Shown: one piece after another, positions 37,760 through 45,826 of the stretch | How positions within the stretch are numbered: the stretch's first letter is position 1 | Layout: every line of letters begins with the position of its first letter | DNA from: Sneathiella sp. HT1-7 | Lineage (GTDB): Bacteria > Pseudomonadota > Alphaproteobacteria > Sneathiellales > Sneathiellaceae | Length of the DNA: 64,000 nucleotides | Reading direction: 5' to 3' | NCBI RefSeq assembly: GCF_020731145.1 | Contig: NZ_JAJFZN010000003.1 | Coordinates: 682,001-746,000 of the forward strand | Notes under the pieces: model-generated | What the model saw: only the letters and a program-made list of their open reading frames with translations | Databases searched by the model: none | Told to the model about the DNA's origin: nothing | Program-made: the position numbers and the translations under genes

Positions 37760-38830
37760 ATGACGATTTTCCATCCCCTCAAAATCAAGGACGTGGTGCG
37801 CGAGACGAAAGACGCCGTGTCCATCTCCTTCGATGTGCCGGACGAGTTGAAGGACGCCTATCGCTTCACGCAAGGCCAGCATCTGACGCTTAAAGAAGAG
37901 TTGGAGGGGGAGGAAGTGCGCCGTTCCTATTCAATTTGCAGCGCGGCGGGCGAGCCCGATTTGCGTATTGCCGTCAAGAAGATCGCGGGCGGAAAATTTT
38001 CCTGTCATGCTAACGAAAATTATAAGCCCGGCGCGGTGATTGAGGTGATGGAACCGCAAGGACGATTTTTCACGCCACTCGTACCGGAAAGCGCCAAACA
38101 TTATCTTGCCATGGCAGCGGGTAGCGGTATTACGCCGATTATGTCGATTATTAAGACGATCCTGAGAACGGAACCAAAATCGCAGGTCACGCTCGTCTAC
38201 GGCAATCGCTCAGTGGCCGGGATCATCTTTCTTGAGGCGCTTGAGGACCTGAAAAATATTTATCCCGACCGGTTTAATCTTATGCATATCCTCAGCCGGG
38301 AGCATCAGGACGTAGCGCTTTTTAACGGGCGCATCAATGTGGAAAAATGCAACGACCTGTTTGACAGCGTGATTGATGTGAAGACCTTGGATGAGGCGTT
38401 TCTCTGTGGCCCTGAGCAGATGATCCATGACGCGGAAGCCGCACTCGAGGCGCATGGTTTCGATAAGTCCCACATCCATTTTGAGCTTTTTATTACGGAG
38501 GCTGCGAAGAATGCGAGATCGGCATCGCCAGTTCAGGATGAGATAGGCCCGAAACGGCAGGTTGCTGTTGTGCTGAATGGACGCCGTACCGATGTAGAAA
38601 TGACAGAGGAGGGGAAGTCAATTCTTGATGCGGCGCTGATGCAGGGGCTTGATCTGCCATACGCCTGTAAGGGCGGCGTATGCTCCACCTGCCGCGCGAA
38701 AGTCGTGAGCGGAGATGTGCGGATGGATATCAATTATGCGCTTGAGGAGGATGAGGTTGCGGAAGGCTTCGTGCTTACCTGTCAGTCTCATCCGTTGAGC
38801 GATGACGTCGTCGTTGATTACGACGCGTAA
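37760..38830 (+). CDS. paaE: Phenylacetyl-CoA epoxidase reductase subunit E
   Basis: A 356-residue reductase that passes electrons from NADPH to the PaaA diiron centre. The FAD site is RRSYSICSAAG, the NAD(P) site GSGITPIMSI, and the C-terminal [2Fe-2S] ferredoxin domain has CKGGVCSTC plus a distal Cys. The ATG at 37760 with AAGG upstream is chosen over the GTG at 37742 and gives the standard length. The operon ends here: paaK, paaZ, paaG, paaF, paaH and paaJ are not in the window. Confidence 0.95.
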   Translation: MTIFHPLKIKDVVRETKDAVSISFDVPDELKDAYRFTQGQHLTLKEELEGEEVRRSYSICSAAGEPDLRIAVKKIAGGKFSCHANENYKPGAVIEVMEPQGRFFTPLVPESAKHYLAMAAGSGITPIMSIIKTILRTEPKSQVTLVYGNRSVAGIIFLEALEDLKNIYPDRFNLMHILSREHQDVALFNGRINVEKCNDLFDSVIDVKTLDEAFLCGPEQMIHDAEAALEAHGFDKSHIHFELFITEAAKNARSASPVQDEIGPKRQVAVVLNGRRTDVEMTEEGKSILDAALMQGLDLPYACKGGVCSTCRAKVVSGDVRMDINYALEEDEVAEGFVLTCQSHPLSDDVVVDYDA

Positions 38831-38833
38831 AGA

Positions 38834-39169
38834 TCAGTAATTCTTGACGCCCGGTACGCGGCATTCATACGTCGTGTAGACCTGCTCTATAATACAGGCG
38901 TTATTCACGCTCACCACCAGATTTCCTTTGCAATCGTTGAAGGAAATCCAGGCTTCAACATGATCAATGCGGCCCCCACCAGGGCCATTACCGTCATAGA
39001 TGTTGATGATATCCGCAGCCTTGATCCGCTCCGGTGCAATGGAAAGCTTGGCGATTTCATTCTCGATCTCTTTGTGGCAGCGGCCATTTGAAAGATCTGC
39101 GGCAGCTATGGGAACGACGGAGACAATGGCAAGACATAAACTAACAAACAAAAGGATTGAACGGCGCAT
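38834..39169 (-). CDS. Small secreted protein with four cysteines, function unknown
   Basis: A 111-residue protein. Residues 1-24 are a signal peptide (MRRSILLFVSLCLAIVSVVP, then AAA). The mature part of about 87 residues has four cysteines (GRCHK, NDCKG, NACII, YECRV), enough for two disulfides in the periplasm. No family was recognised. The ATG at 39169 begins the signal peptide; the longer frame from 39262 would bury it. It is convergent with paaE with a 3-base gap, downstream of the methyltransferase gene. Confidence 0.7.
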   Translation of the reverse strand: MRRSILLFVSLCLAIVSVVPIAAADLSNGRCHKEIENEIAKLSIAPERIKAADIINIYDGNGPGGGRIDHVEAWISFNDCKGNLVVSVNNACIIEQVYTTYECRVPGVKNY

Positions 39170-39258
39170 CGGGACGACTCCGGAAAAGTATCTTTCCTTA
39201 GAGCTATGTTGTCTGCGCCGTGAAACAATGCCGCCGGAGTAAAATATTTGTGTATGCG

Positions 39259-40809
39259 TCAAAAGTCCGTCTTGACGCCGCCCTCGGCAATGCGCTTGTC
39301 GATAAATTCGTTCAATTCCTCCAGCCGGGCCGGATCATGAGGCGGCTCCTCATATTCTGCGAGGATGGATTTATAGATCGTATTGGCCCGCTTCATCGCA
39401 TCAGGAGAGCCGGCCTCGACCCAGCTTTCAAAATTGCGCCAGTCTGAGAGGATCGGGGTGTAAAATGCCGTTTCATAGCGCTCCTGAGTATGCTGGGTCC
39501 CGAAGAAGTGACCGCCATGACCGGCTTCCCGCATTGCATCGAGGCCGAGAGAGTCAGGAGAGGTATCGATGGGCTTCATCATCTCGATCATCATCTGAAT
39601 CATCTCCACATCCATGATGACTTTCTCGAAACTCGCGCTCAGGCCGCCCTCCAGCCAGCCCGTGGAATGCTTGACGAAATTCGCCCCGCCGAGAACCAGT
39701 GACCAGAGCGACATTTCCGATTCATAGGCCGCCTGTGCATCTGGCGCGTTTGAGGCGTTCACGTTGGACGACCGATAGGGAACGCCATATCGCCGGATAA
39801 GCTGCCCGCTGGCGATCGTCGCCTTGGCATATTCCGGTGTGCCGAAAGCGGGGGCGCCGGACTTCATGTCCACATTGGAGGTAAAGCCGCCATAGACGAC
39901 CGGGGCTCCGGGCCGCACGGTCTGGGCGAGACTCATCCCGGCGAGGGCTTCCGCATTCTGCTGGGCGAGCGCGCCTGCGAGTGTAACAGGCGCCATTGCA
40001 CCCGAGAGAGTGAAGGGAGTCAGCATCACAACCTGCCCATGGGCCGCCATCTCAATAATTCCTTCCAGCATGGGGGAATCCAGCATCAGGGGGGAGTTGG
40101 AGTTGATGATGGTGAACAGGCTTGGCTGGGTCAGCATTTCCTCCCTGCTGATGCCGCGCATAATCCGCGCCATCTCGATTCCGTCGAGATTTCGGTCGCG
40201 CCCGAGGGAGTAGATATAAGGGACTTTCTCAGTCAGGGTGGCAAAATCCCGCCCGCATTCCAGATGCCGGATAGAGGCGTGAATATCCACCGGTTCCACC
40301 GGATAGCCGCCGCTGGTCCCAAGGATATTCAGGCTCTGGGTCAGTTTCAGGAAATTTCGGAAATCCACCCGGTTACCAGTCCGCCGTCCGCCATCCATAT
40401 CCATGGCGTTGGGCGTGCTCGCGACCATGGAGAAAACGAGATTCTGCCCGCCAATGGCGAGATCGCACTCGGGGTTGGGGGCATGCAGGGTGAATTCGGA
40501 TGGCGCGTAAGACATTGCCTCCATGATGAACCCGCGATCAAAATAGACAATCTGGGTATCCTCATCGACTTTCTGTCCGGCTTTCTTCAGGATTTCCCGC
40601 GCCCTTGGCAGGCGGACCATGATGCCGATATTTTCAAGGATCTCCATGGAGGCGTTATGGATATCCTCGATCTGGTCTTCGGACAGAAGCTCGATGGGCT
40701 TGAACGTGTTGACGACTTTCTGGCGGGGGAGCTGGGTGAAACTTGCCTTGACCCGGTGGCCGCGCCGGGAGCGCCGACCGGGAGAGCGTTCTTTTCCTGC
40801 CGTCATCAT
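39259..40809 (-). CDS. MttB-family (trimethylamine/glycine-betaine type) corrinoid methyltransferase, non-pyrrolysine
   Basis: A 516-residue TIM-barrel methyltransferase. The frame is open without an internal amber codon, so it belongs to the non-pyrrolysine branch, which includes glycine betaine (MtgB) and proline betaine or carnitine methyltransferases. IYKSILAEYEEPPHDPARLEELNEFIDKR near the C-terminus and GVPYRSSNVNASNAPDAQAAYES are typical. The N-terminus is arginine-rich (GRRSRRGHR). It would transfer a methyl group from a quaternary amine to a corrinoid protein. Downstream acceptors would be the THF methyltransferase and activator at 1-2.4 kb. It follows the dimethylglycine dehydrogenase-like gene in an operon, with an AGAGGAGATA ribosome binding site. 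Confidence 0.9.
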   Translation of the reverse strand: MMTAGKERSPGRRSRRGHRVKASFTQLPRQKVVNTFKPIELLSEDQIEDIHNASMEILENIGIMVRLPRAREILKKAGQKVDEDTQIVYFDRGFIMEAMSYAPSEFTLHAPNPECDLAIGGQNLVFSMVASTPNAMDMDGGRRTGNRVDFRNFLKLTQSLNILGTSGGYPVEPVDIHASIRHLECGRDFATLTEKVPYIYSLGRDRNLDGIEMARIMRGISREEMLTQPSLFTIINSNSPLMLDSPMLEGIIEMAAHGQVVMLTPFTLSGAMAPVTLAGALAQQNAEALAGMSLAQTVRPGAPVVYGGFTSNVDMKSGAPAFGTPEYAKATIASGQLIRRYGVPYRSSNVNASNAPDAQAAYESEMSLWSLVLGGANFVKHSTGWLEGGLSASFEKVIMDVEMIQMMIEMMKPIDTSPDSLGLDAMREAGHGGHFFGTQHTQERYETAFYTPILSDWRNFESWVEAGSPDAMKRANTIYKSILAEYEEPPHDPARLEELNEFIDKRIAEGGVKTDF

Positions 40810-40835
40810 TATCTCCTCTTAATAGAGCGGGACGT

Positions 40836-43253
40836 TTATCCCCGCATCCGTTCCGCCGTCGGGTCGAGCAGCGGCTCAAGCAACATTTTCGCGGGTCGCA
40901 TTTCTCCCAGGATCTCGATCTCGAACGCGCCGCCGTCCTCGATCATGTCAGGCGGGGTAAAACCAATGGCGACAGATTTCCCGACATAATGGGCATAGCC
41001 GCCGGAAGTGACGAAGCCGACAACCTTGCCGTCCTTCCAGATCGGCTCATCTCCATGGACATCGGCATCCAGCGCCTCGACAACGAAGGTGGAGAGCTTG
41101 CGCGTCACGCCTTCCGCCTTTTCCTCCAGCACCGCGGCCTTGCCGATGAAATCCGCAGGCTTGTTATAGGCGACGAAGCGATCGAGGCCGGTTTCCTCTG
41201 CCGTGTAGTCGGGCTTGAACTCCCGAAGCCAGGAACCGAAGGATTTTTCAAGGCGCAAACTCATCATCGCGCGCATTCCGAAGGGCGTCAGGCCAAATTC
41301 CTCGCCGGCCTCGGCCAGCACTTCATAAAGGCCGATCTGTTCATCTGCCGGGACATAGATTTCATAGCCGAGATCGCCGGTATAGGTGACCCGCTGGACA
41401 ATGGCATCGGACAGCCCGACACCCATGCGTTTGACCGCCATAAAGGGAAAGGCCGTTGTCGAGGCATCCTCATAGGTCACCTTGGCGAGCAAATCACGCG
41501 CCCGGGGTCCCGCAATCTGGAACCCGATACGTTTAAGGCTGACATTCTCGATCTCGACACCTGTCTCCGGCAGATGATCCCAGAACCAGCGAAGATGATA
41601 CGCCTGCGCTCCGAAAGAAGCGGTGAGTTGGAACTCCTCTTCACCCAGACGTGCGATGGTGAAGTCGCCAATCAGCCGTCCTTTCGGGCTCAGCATCGGG
41701 CTCAGGCTCATCCGTCCGACCTTGGGCACGCGTCCCGCCATGATCATATCGATCCACTCCGCCGCCTTGGGGCCCATCACCTTGTATTTGCCGAAGTTGT
41801 GTATTTCCGTGATTCCGACCTTTTCGCGCACGGCCCGGCATTCGGCGGAAACAGCATCAAAGGCGTTGGACCGGCGGAAGGAGGGTGTCTCCAGAAGCGG
41901 CTCTCCCTCCGGCGCGAAGTAATTGACTGCCTCCATCCCATAGGCCTGACCAAAGACCGCGCGCTGCTCTTTCCAGATCGGGTAGGCGGGCGTTGTCTGG
42001 AAGGGCCGTGCGGCGGGCAGTTCTTCATTGGGGTAGGAAATACTGAAGCGGCGCTGGTAATTCTCGGTGACTTTTTTTCGCGCATAGGGACGGGAGCAAT
42101 AGTCGCCATATCGCGCCACATCCATGGCGAAAACGTCACGGCTTGGTTCGCCCTCGATCATCCATTCGGCAAGGGTGAGGCCGACACCGCCGCCCTGACT
42201 GAAACCTGCCATCACCGCGCAAGCTGACCAGTAATTCCTGAGCCCCGGTACCGGCCCGACCAGGGGGTTGCCGTCGGGGGCGAATGTGAAGGGACCGTTG
42301 ATCACATTCTTGACGCCCGCCGTTCCGAGGACCGGGAAACGATTGAAGGCGAATTCCATGCTATCCTCGATACGGTCGAGTTTGTTGGGGAGCAGTTCAT
42401 GGCCGAAGTCAAGAGGTGTACCGTTCTCACCCCATGGATCACAGTCCTGCTCGTAAAAACCAATGCAGAGCCCACGGCCTTCCTGGCGAAGATAGCTTTC
42501 GCCTTCGGGGTCCATGACATGCGGATGCTCCCGGCCAAGCTCATATATCTCTGGAATATCCTCGGTGATCAGATATTGATGCTCCATCGGATGCAGCGGG
42601 AGGAAAATGCCGACCATTTCGCCGAGTTCCCGTGCCCAAAGACCGCCGGCATTGACCACATATTCCGCGTTGATCGTGCCGTCCTTGGTGACGACCTGCC
42701 AGCTTCCGTCTGGTTGCGGGTTCAGTTCCAGCACAGGGTTGCGAAGATATATCTCGGCGCCCAGCTTGCGCGCGCACATGGCGTAGGCGTGGGTGGTGCC
42801 GGAAGGATCGAGATGACCGTCGAGCGGGTCATAGAGCCCGCCAATCACGCCCTCGACATTAGTGATGGGGGAAAGCTCCTTGATCTCCGCCGGTCCGATG
42901 ATATGGGTATCAAGGCCCATATAGCGATGCTTCGCCCGCTCGGTCTTCAGGTAATCCATGCGATCCGGCGTTCCCGCGAGTGTAATGCCGCCCACATGAT
43001 GCAGGCCGCAGGATTGCCCGGACAGTTCCTCGAGCTCCTTGTAAAGCTTGATGGTATACCCCTGCAGCGCGGCGATATTGGTGTCGGAGTTGATGGTATG
43101 AAACCCGCCGGCGGCGTGCCAGGTGGAGCCGGAGGTCAGTTCCGACTGCTCGATCAGCGCGATATCGGTCCAGCCGAGCTTGGCCAGATGATAGAGGACG
43201 GAACAGCCGACGACGCCTCCTCCGACAACGGCTACCTTGACATGGGATTTCAT
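40836..43253 (-). CDS. Dimethylglycine dehydrogenase-like flavoprotein with GcvT domain
   Basis: An 805-residue two-domain enzyme. The N-terminal half is a DAO-type FAD domain (VAVVGGGVVGCSVLYHLAKLG). His46 in SELTSGSTWHAAGG matches the covalent FAD histidine of mammalian dimethylglycine and sarcosine dehydrogenases. The C-terminal ~360 residues are a GcvT-like THF-binding domain (FGKYKVMGPKAAEW, FQIAGPRARDLLAKVT, TPFGMRAMMSLRLEKSFGSW). It probably demethylates dimethylglycine or a similar N-methyl amine, giving methylene-THF. It lies between another FAD oxidoreductase and the MttB-family gene. Confidence 0.9.
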   Translation of the reverse strand: MKSHVKVAVVGGGVVGCSVLYHLAKLGWTDIALIEQSELTSGSTWHAAGGFHTINSDTNIAALQGYTIKLYKELEELSGQSCGLHHVGGITLAGTPDRMDYLKTERAKHRYMGLDTHIIGPAEIKELSPITNVEGVIGGLYDPLDGHLDPSGTTHAYAMCARKLGAEIYLRNPVLELNPQPDGSWQVVTKDGTINAEYVVNAGGLWARELGEMVGIFLPLHPMEHQYLITEDIPEIYELGREHPHVMDPEGESYLRQEGRGLCIGFYEQDCDPWGENGTPLDFGHELLPNKLDRIEDSMEFAFNRFPVLGTAGVKNVINGPFTFAPDGNPLVGPVPGLRNYWSACAVMAGFSQGGGVGLTLAEWMIEGEPSRDVFAMDVARYGDYCSRPYARKKVTENYQRRFSISYPNEELPAARPFQTTPAYPIWKEQRAVFGQAYGMEAVNYFAPEGEPLLETPSFRRSNAFDAVSAECRAVREKVGITEIHNFGKYKVMGPKAAEWIDMIMAGRVPKVGRMSLSPMLSPKGRLIGDFTIARLGEEEFQLTASFGAQAYHLRWFWDHLPETGVEIENVSLKRIGFQIAGPRARDLLAKVTYEDASTTAFPFMAVKRMGVGLSDAIVQRVTYTGDLGYEIYVPADEQIGLYEVLAEAGEEFGLTPFGMRAMMSLRLEKSFGSWLREFKPDYTAEETGLDRFVAYNKPADFIGKAAVLEEKAEGVTRKLSTFVVEALDADVHGDEPIWKDGKVVGFVTSGGYAHYVGKSVAIGFTPPDMIEDGGAFEIEILGEMRPAKMLLEPLLDPTAERMRG

Positions 43254-43283
43254 GTTTCTGCCCTCTCGTTTTTAAACTGTCTT

Positions 43284-44588
43284 CTATCCAAGGACGGTAA
43301 AGCTGCTGTCCTGGCTGACCTCCCGGTTGCGCGAAAAAGTGCCCATGGAAAGATCGTAGTCGATATTTTCAAGATGGAAATGAACCGGGTCCCTGTCGTG
43401 ATCGCGGCCCGCCTCGCATTCGCGGATCAGTTTCTCCATCATCCGCCCGGCAACCGGCGCGTTCTTGAACTGGTTGCCGCTGGTGCCGATGGCGAGGTAA
43501 TAGCCACCAAGGCTCGACTTGTCATAGATCGGCACCCAGTCGCGGGTCACGTCATAAAGCGCAACGACACCCTTGGTCTGGCGCGGCACGCCCATTTCCG
43601 GAAAGCGCTGGGCGAGGCGGAGAACCTGCGCGTTCCATTGCTCGGTGAAATCCTCGTTGAAGTTATCGGGGTCGACCCATTCCTGCGTATCACATTTGGG
43701 GTCTTCCGAGCCGATCAGGATATGATTGCCAAGCTCCGGCCGGCAGTATATCCCGGCGTCGCTGTCGGACAGCACCACACCGTCGGTCTCGAAATTAAAT
43801 CCGTCGGGCGAGGGGACATGCGCGACCTCATGCCGGAGGGCGCGGGTGGTCATTTTCATATCCTCCAGCACCCCGGCCATGTCATTGACCTTGGCGGAAT
43901 GCGGCCCGGCAACATTGACGACAACATTCGCATCAATCTCGGTCCCGTCTTTCAGCGTGACGCCGGTGACGCGGCCGCCCGACTGACGGATCGCTGTAAC
44001 CTCGGCATTAAACCTGAACTTGGCGCCGTGAGCCTCCGCCGCGCGCTGGGCATTATGGGCGGCAAGCTGCGGGTCGCTGACATAACCGCCACGCGGGAAG
44101 AAGACGCCCCCCGGTACACTGTCGCCCGTCGGTTCGCCAAAGGACGGATCGTCGGGCCGTTTTACCGGCGCAAACTGGTGTGTGTCGATAATCGGCAGCT
44201 TTTCGTGCATCTGTTCGGGCGTTAAATGTTCATAGGGGCAGCCGATCTTGTCCATCAGGGTGCAGATTTTCCGCATGTAGTCATTATGCGGCGTTTTGAC
44301 GATCAATGCGCCCGTATCATGATACTTGATCAGGCCTTTTTCATCCTCCACACCGACATAATCGGCCCAGTTCTTCCAGTAGAACCAGCCCTCATAGGCT
44401 AGTGCGCAGGTGTCCAGCGCGGAATAATAGGTGCGGATGATGGCGCAGGAGGCAGATGTTGAGCCGAAGCCGGAAGCGGGCAGGCGGTCGATCGACAGAA
44501 CCTTGCGGCCGGCCTTCGAGAGTTCATAGGCTATGCAGGCACCGATAACGCCGGCACCGATTATGACGGCATCGTATTTGTCGCTCAT
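43284..44588 (-). CDS. FAD-dependent oxidoreductase of the DAO family (SoxB/DadA-like)
   Basis: A 434-residue flavoprotein with an N-terminal FAD motif VIIGAGVIGACIAYELSKAG and GSTSASCAIIRTYYS, where related enzymes have their flavin-contacting residues. It lacks a GcvT domain. Homologous layouts suggest a sarcosine-, N-methylproline- or D-amino-acid-type oxidation. The ATG at 44588 has GGGAGG eight bases upstream and is better than 44615. It is the first gene of the minus-strand operon with the dimethylglycine dehydrogenase-like and MttB-like genes, so its substrate is probably a partly demethylated amine. Confidence 0.85.
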   Translation of the reverse strand: MSDKYDAVIIGAGVIGACIAYELSKAGRKVLSIDRLPASGFGSTSASCAIIRTYYSALDTCALAYEGWFYWKNWADYVGVEDEKGLIKYHDTGALIVKTPHNDYMRKICTLMDKIGCPYEHLTPEQMHEKLPIIDTHQFAPVKRPDDPSFGEPTGDSVPGGVFFPRGGYVSDPQLAAHNAQRAAEAHGAKFRFNAEVTAIRQSGGRVTGVTLKDGTEIDANVVVNVAGPHSAKVNDMAGVLEDMKMTTRALRHEVAHVPSPDGFNFETDGVVLSDSDAGIYCRPELGNHILIGSEDPKCDTQEWVDPDNFNEDFTEQWNAQVLRLAQRFPEMGVPRQTKGVVALYDVTRDWVPIYDKSSLGGYYLAIGTSGNQFKNAPVAGRMMEKLIRECEAGRDHDRDPVHFHLENIDYDLSMGTFSRNREVSQDSSFTVLG

Positions 44589-44900
44589 CGGCTGTACCTC
44601 CCTCTCGCTTGCCAAGTGATTTCAACAACTATTTCCCTGTAGACGTGTCCATGCAAGCGGAAACTGTCCAAGTGAAGAGCATCGGCATTAAAAAATTATT
44701 TGTATGTCGTTTTTGTAAAAAACCGGGTCGGCAGGGTATAAATTGCAGTGCAAGAGAAATAAGGGAGGGGGCCGTGTTTTCGTTGTTTCGACATTTAGAT
44801 AACAGAGTCGCAGACAGAATAATCCCTAACAGGCTCCCGATCTGTTCGAAATCATGGCATAATGCATTTATATATCTGAAGTCTGGGGGAATGACGCAAA
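44589..44900. promoter_or_regulatory. Divergent intergenic region between the flavoprotein operon and the glucosaminidase gene
   Basis: These 312 bases carry the promoters of two divergent units. An open frame of 99 codons crosses it but has no ribosome binding site, no recognisable domain, and overlaps both gene starts. A possible minus-10-like AT stretch (GCATAATGCATTTATATA) lies about 30-50 bases before the plus-strand gene. Nothing else specific was seen. Confidence 0.4.
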
Positions 44901-45815
44901 ATGAATAGAATGAGTGTAGCGAAACATCTTGGTGGGGGGATTGTTGCAAGTGCTCTCTTGTTTGGGGCCGTGCTACCTCTTCGAGCAGAGACGATTACGA
45001 TCCAGAATTTTGACGATTTCGCCAGTTTCTTCAAGCGTAGCGGTTATTCCATCCCGAAGTGGAAATCGGGCGCACAAGATGTGCCTCCCTACACCATCCT
45101 CGATATCCCGGAGGAATGGCGTAAAAAAGTGGCCCCGGATATGCCGGTAGCGGAGAAAAAGAAAACCTTCTTCCGTCTCTCCATACCGCTTGCTTTCGTC
45201 GCTAATCATCACCTGCGTGAAGACCGGAAAAAGATGACCGCGATTGAGAAAGATCATACTGCGTGGCAAGATCTTTCATCCCATGACAAGAAATGGCTCG
45301 CGACACAGGCGGAAGAATATGGCCTCGCCAAGGGTGAATATGACGCGGCGTTCTGGCGGGAGATCAAGAAACGTATGGATATTGTTCCGCCGTCCCTGAT
45401 TGTTGCGCAAATGGTGGATGAGAGTGGTTGGGGGACCTCCCGCTTTGCGGCGGAGGGGAATGCTCTCTTCGGGCAGTGGAGCTATAAGGGCGGTATCAAG
45501 CCAAAGGATCAACGGAAAAGCAAAGGCAACTATAGTGTCGCAGCCTTCAAGACACCGCTGGATTCAGTCCGCGCGTACATGCTGAACCTGAACTCCCATG
45601 ATGCCTATGCGGGCTTTCGGGACCGCCGCGCGTCCCTTCGGGCGGACGGAAAAGCAGTAACAGGGCCTGAATTGGTCGGTACGCTTATCAAATATTCAGA
45701 GCGGGGAGAGGCCTATGTCAGAAATATTGAGGGGATAATGTCCAGCAATAATCTGCCGCCTCTTGATCATGCCCGGCTTGCTGATGGGAAAGTTATGTAT
45801 CTGGTTCTTAAATAA
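44901..45815 (+). CDS. Bax-like glucosaminidase (peptidoglycan hydrolase)
   Basis: A 304-residue exported protein. Residues 1-30 form a signal peptide (GGGIVASALLFGAVLPLRAE). The C-terminal half is a glucosaminidase domain, with the catalytic Glu in QMVDESGWGTSRFAAEGNALFGQWSY. It is predicted to cut glycan strands in the periplasm. It is convergent with the glycosyltransferase and lies 1.9 kb upstream of flp; a cell-wall role for pilus passage is possible but not shown. Confidence 0.88.
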   Translation: MNRMSVAKHLGGGIVASALLFGAVLPLRAETITIQNFDDFASFFKRSGYSIPKWKSGAQDVPPYTILDIPEEWRKKVAPDMPVAEKKKTFFRLSIPLAFVANHHLREDRKKMTAIEKDHTAWQDLSSHDKKWLATQAEEYGLAKGEYDAAFWREIKKRMDIVPPSLIVAQMVDESGWGTSRFAAEGNALFGQWSYKGGIKPKDQRKSKGNYSVAAFKTPLDSVRAYMLNLNSHDAYAGFRDRRASLRADGKAVTGPELVGTLIKYSERGEAYVRNIEGIMSSNNLPPLDHARLADGKVMYLVLK

Positions 45816-45826
45816 GCTGTGGCCAA

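Noticed and set aside
40039-42227. Plus-strand frames of 316 and 412 codons opposite the MttB-family and dimethylglycine dehydrogenase-like genes
   Set aside because: Antisense to well-supported genes, no ribosome binding sites and no domain.
42399-44225. 608-codon plus-strand frame across the two flavoprotein genes
   Set aside because: Antisense to two proteins with strong FAD motifs; length comes from GC-rich codon bias, not from a real product.
44609-44908. 99-codon frame in the intergenic region before the glucosaminidase gene
   Set aside because: No ribosome binding site, overlaps the starts of both neighbours, and composition is not protein-like.
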